This document shows, in pieces, positions 61,951 through 64,000 of a stretch of 64,000 nucleotides of DNA. The notes below the pieces were generated by a model, which was not told the origin of the DNA, did no database searches, and was given only the letters and a program-made list of their open reading frames with translations. The position numbers and the translations under genes were made by a program. How positions within the stretch are numbered: the stretch's first letter is position 1; each line of letters opens with the position of its first letter. This stretch comes from Blastococcus saxobsidens (GTDB lineage: Bacteria; Actinomycetota; Actinomycetes; Mycobacteriales; Geodermatophilaceae), in the NCBI RefSeq assembly GCF_002938435.1, contig NZ_POQT01000016.1:1-64000 (forward strand). Direction: 5' to 3'.

Positions 61951-62810
61951 GCGCCCCGCCGCTGGACCCGCGCGCCGTCGCCCTGCTCGCCTGCCCGGTC
62001 TGCCGGGCGCCCTTCGAGCTGGATCCCTCCGGGACGGGCGTGCGGTGCGCCGCCGGGCACCGGGTGGACCGCGCTCGGCAGGGGCACCTCACGTTGCTGC
62101 CCCCGGACCGCCGCCCGCCGACGGGCGACTCGGCGGAGATGGTGGCCGACCGGGTGGCCTTCCTCTCGGCCGGTCACTACGACGGCCTGACGGCGGCGCT
62201 GGGCCAGGCCGTCTCCTCGGCGGGGGAGGTGCCGCCCCGCACCGTCCTCGACCTCGGCGGCGGAACCGGCCACCACCTGGCCCGGCTGCTCGACCGGCTC
62301 CCCGGCGCGGTGGGTCTGGTGCTCGACGCCTCCCGCTACGCCGCGCGCCGGGCCGCCCGGGCGCACCCCCGCGCCGCTGCCGTCGTGGCGGACGCCTGGG
62401 CGCGGCTGCCGGTGCTCGACGGCGTCGCCGACCGGGTGCTCGTCGTCTTCGCCCCGCGCAACGGGCCGGAGATCGCCCGGGTGCTGCGACCTGGTGGTCA
62501 CCTGGTGGTGGTGACACCGGCTCCCGACCACCTCGCGGAGATCGTCGGCCCGCTCGGGCTGCTCCGCGTCGACCCGGCGAAGGCAGAGCGGCTGGCCGCC
62601 ACCCTCGAGCCGCACCTGGCGCGCGTCGGCGGGTCCGCGCACCGCTGGACGGCGTCCGTGCAGCGGGAGGACATCGCCACCCTGGTGGGGATGGGGCCGC
62701 ACGCCCGCCACCTCACGCCGGACGGTCTGGCGGCGTCCCTGCGGCATCTCCCGGCGTCCACGCAGCTCACGATCTCGGTCGACGTGACGACGTACGCGCG
62801 CGTCCGGTGA
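61947..62810 (+). CDS. RlmA-like 23S rRNA guanine-N1 methyltransferase
   Basis: 287 residues. N-terminal zinc finger CPVCRAPF...[11 protein letters not shown], then SAM-binding domain with [34 protein letters not shown] and [11 protein letters not shown]. This order is that of RlmA(I)/(II) (TlrB-like) enzymes which methylate G745/G748 of 23S rRNA; RlmA(II) gives tylosin resistance. The Gly motif and CPxC distances fit. GTG 61947 overlaps the phosphoesterase stop by 4 bases. Confidence 0.9.
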   Translation: MSAPPLDPRAVALLACPVCRAPFELDPSGTGVRCAAGHRVDRARQGHLTLLPPDRRPPTGDSAEMVADRVAFLSAGHYDGLTAALGQAVSSAGEVPPRTVLDLGGGTGHHLARLLDRLPGAVGLVLDASRYAARRAARAHPRAAAVVADAWARLPVLDGVADRVLVVFAPRNGPEIARVLRPGGHLVVVTPAPDHLAEIVGPLGLLRVDPAKAERLAATLEPHLARVGGSAHRWTASVQREDIATLVGMGPHARHLTPDGLAASLRHLPASTQLTISVDVTTYARVR

Positions 62811-62861
62811 TCGTTCCGCCACGCCCGCCACGCCCGTCCTGAGCCGACGAGCCACACGGTC

Positions 62862-62867
62862 TAAGCT
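62862..62867 (+). promoter_or_regulatory. -10 element of ctaD (candidate leaderless)
   Basis: TAAGCT 7 bases before GTG 62875; no ribosome-binding site is present between. Confidence 0.45.
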
Positions 62868-62874
62868 GCCAGCC

Positions 62875-64000
62875 GTGACGATTGCACCGGCGCCCATCGT
62901 GAGCCGGCCCAGCCCGGCTCACGTGGTCGAGAAGGGCTCGCGGCTGTCGAACCTGCTGCGGACCACCGACCACAAGACCATCGGTCTGATGTACATGGCC
63001 ACCTCGTTCGCCTACTTCATCCTGGGCGGACTGATGGCCATGCTGATGCGTGGCGAGCTGGGGCGCCCGGGCCTGCAGTTCCTCTCGCCCGAGCAGTACA
63101 ACCAGCTGGTCACCATGCACGGCACGGTCATGCTGCTGATGTTCGCGACGCCGCTGTTCTTCGCGTTCTCGAACCTGATCATGCCGCTGCAGATCGGCTC
63201 GCCCGACGTCGCGTTCCCGCGGCTGAACGCGTTGTCCTTCTGGCTGTTCTTCTTCGGCAGCCTGATCGCCGTCTCGGGCTTCCTCACGCCGGGTGGCGCC
63301 GCCGACTTCGGCTGGTACGCCTACGCGCCGCTGTCCAACGGCGTGCACTCGCCGGGGCCGGGCGCGAGCCTCTGGTTCGCCGGCCTGGCCGTGAGCGGTC
63401 TGGGCACGATCCTCGGCGCGGTCAACTTCATCGCCACGATCGTCTGCCTCCGCGCGCCGGGCATGACGCTGTTCCGGATGCCGATCTTCGTCTGGAACAC
63501 GCTGATCACCAGCGTTCTCGTCCTCTTCGCGTTCCCGATCCTGACCGCCGCGATCTTCGGCATGCTGGCCGACCGCAACCTCGGCGCCCTCATCTACTCG
63601 GATGAGAACGGCGGCCCGATGCTGTGGCAGCACCTGTTCTGGTTCTTCGGGCACCCCGAGGTCTACATCATCGCGCTGCCGTTCTTCGGCATCATCACCG
63701 AGATCATCCCGGTCTTCTCCCGCAAGCCGCTGTTCGGCTACAAGGGCATGGTCTTCGCGACCTGCTCCATCGCCGCGCTGTCGGTGGCCGTGTGGGCGCA
63801 CCACATGTTCGCGACCGGCGCCGTGCTGCTGCCGTTCTTCGCCTTCCTGACGTACCTGATCGCCGTGCCCACCGGCATCAAGTTCTTCAACTGGATCGGC
63901 ACCATGTGGCGCGGGCAGCTCACCTTCGAGACGCCCATGCTGTTCGCGGTCGGCTTCCTGGTGACCTTCCTCCTCGGTGGGCTCACCGGCGTGCTGCTGG
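62875..64000 (+). CDS. ctaD: Cytochrome c oxidase subunit I (partial, 5' part)
   Basis: 375 codons to the window end, no stop. Haem-copper oxidase subunit I: N-terminal [12 protein letters not shown], haem a ligand His in [12 protein letters not shown], CuB His and cross-linked Tyr in [14 protein letters not shown], CuB His pair in WAHHMFATG, and K-channel [11 protein letters not shown]. Type A1 oxidase by the HPEVY motif. Reduces O2 to water with proton pumping in the membrane. GTG 62875 follows TAAGCT, suggesting a leaderless mRNA. Gene continues beyond the window. Confidence 0.96.
   Translation, partial: MTIAPAPIVSRPSPAHVVEKGSRLSNLLRTTDHKTIGLMYMATSFAYFILGGLMAMLMRGELGRPGLQFLSPEQYNQLVTMHGTVMLLMFATPLFFAFSNLIMPLQIGSPDVAFPRLNALSFWLFFFGSLIAVSGFLTPGGAADFGWYAYAPLSNGVHSPGPGASLWFAGLAVSGLGTILGAVNFIATIVCLRAPGMTLFRMPIFVWNTLITSVLVLFAFPILTAAIFGMLADRNLGALIYSDENGGPMLWQHLFWFFGHPEVYIIALPFFGIITEIIPVFSRKPLFGYKGMVFATCSIAALSVAVWAHHMFATGAVLLPFFAFLTYLIAVPTGIKFFNWIGTMWRGQLTFETPMLFAVGFLVTFLLGGLTGVLL

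Overview
The window is about 73% GC chromosomal DNA with dense, mostly GTG/ATG-started genes, 4-bp stop/start overlaps, several probable leaderless genes and families typical of actinobacteria (CtaD/CtaG/SCO1 oxidase assembly, IdeR-type iron boxes, deazaflavin-dependent reductase, AfsA-type butyrolactone synthase, HAMP-array hybrid kinase). Gene content and style look most like Geodermatophilaceae (Blastococcus/Modestobacter/Geodermatophilus); that placement is inference.

Layout. 1-3745: copper/oxidase-assembly operon (CopD end, YcnI, SCO1, membrane protein). 3767-8133 (minus): a translationally coupled four-gene operon (mannitol-dehydrogenase family, HAD phosphatase, CDP-glycerol-type polyol-phosphate transferase, nucleotidyltransferase), best read as making a polyol-phosphate wall glycopolymer. 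8549-9331: M23 peptidase. 9471-9543: tRNA-Ala(GGC), which is the insertion site of a 13.5-kb integrative island (9502-23017) flanked by a perfect 54-bp direct repeat. The island carries a tyrosine integrase, an excisionase-like HTH protein, a nonsense-interrupted DUF433 gene, a glycosyltransferase, several unknown genes, two long perfect stem-loops and a 1295-residue protein with a nuclease-like N-terminus and a P-loop NTPase core, the likely anti-phage cargo. A decayed C-terminus of a second, related integrase lies just outside the right end.

23231-30386: signalling block (anti-sigma-like ATPase/SpoIIE phosphatase, a soluble 7-repeat HAMP hybrid kinase, a receiver protein). 30568-32141: a gamma-butyrolactone-type pair (TetR receptor and AfsA-like synthase, convergent). 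32623-37309: an uncharacterised membrane/cupredoxin module divergent from a MerR regulator. 37370-40162: iron block (siderophore-interacting reductase, iron-siderophore binding lipoprotein with a frameshift in a G-run, bacterioferritin, Bfd) with two IdeR-type boxes. 40300-40505: junction of two gene fragments. 40756-46324: response regulators and a kinase around a TasA/SipW-type matrix operon. 46534-48561: envelope-stress type operon (DUF3618, DUF1469).

48863-57042: mixed metabolic genes (enoyl-CoA hydratase family, zinc metallopeptidase, F420/FMN-type reductase, winged-helix protein, ABC-F ATPase, aldo/keto reductase, zinc alcohol dehydrogenase), with one DUF1801 relic and a 40-residue membrane ORF. 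57319-59262: a second M23 peptidase, paralogous to the first, with a long Lys/Ala/Pro-rich tail; both M23 genes have the same 11-bp-spaced direct repeats upstream. 59369-64000: cation efflux, CtaG, phosphoesterase, RlmA-like methyltransferase, and the start of ctaD, which runs off the window.
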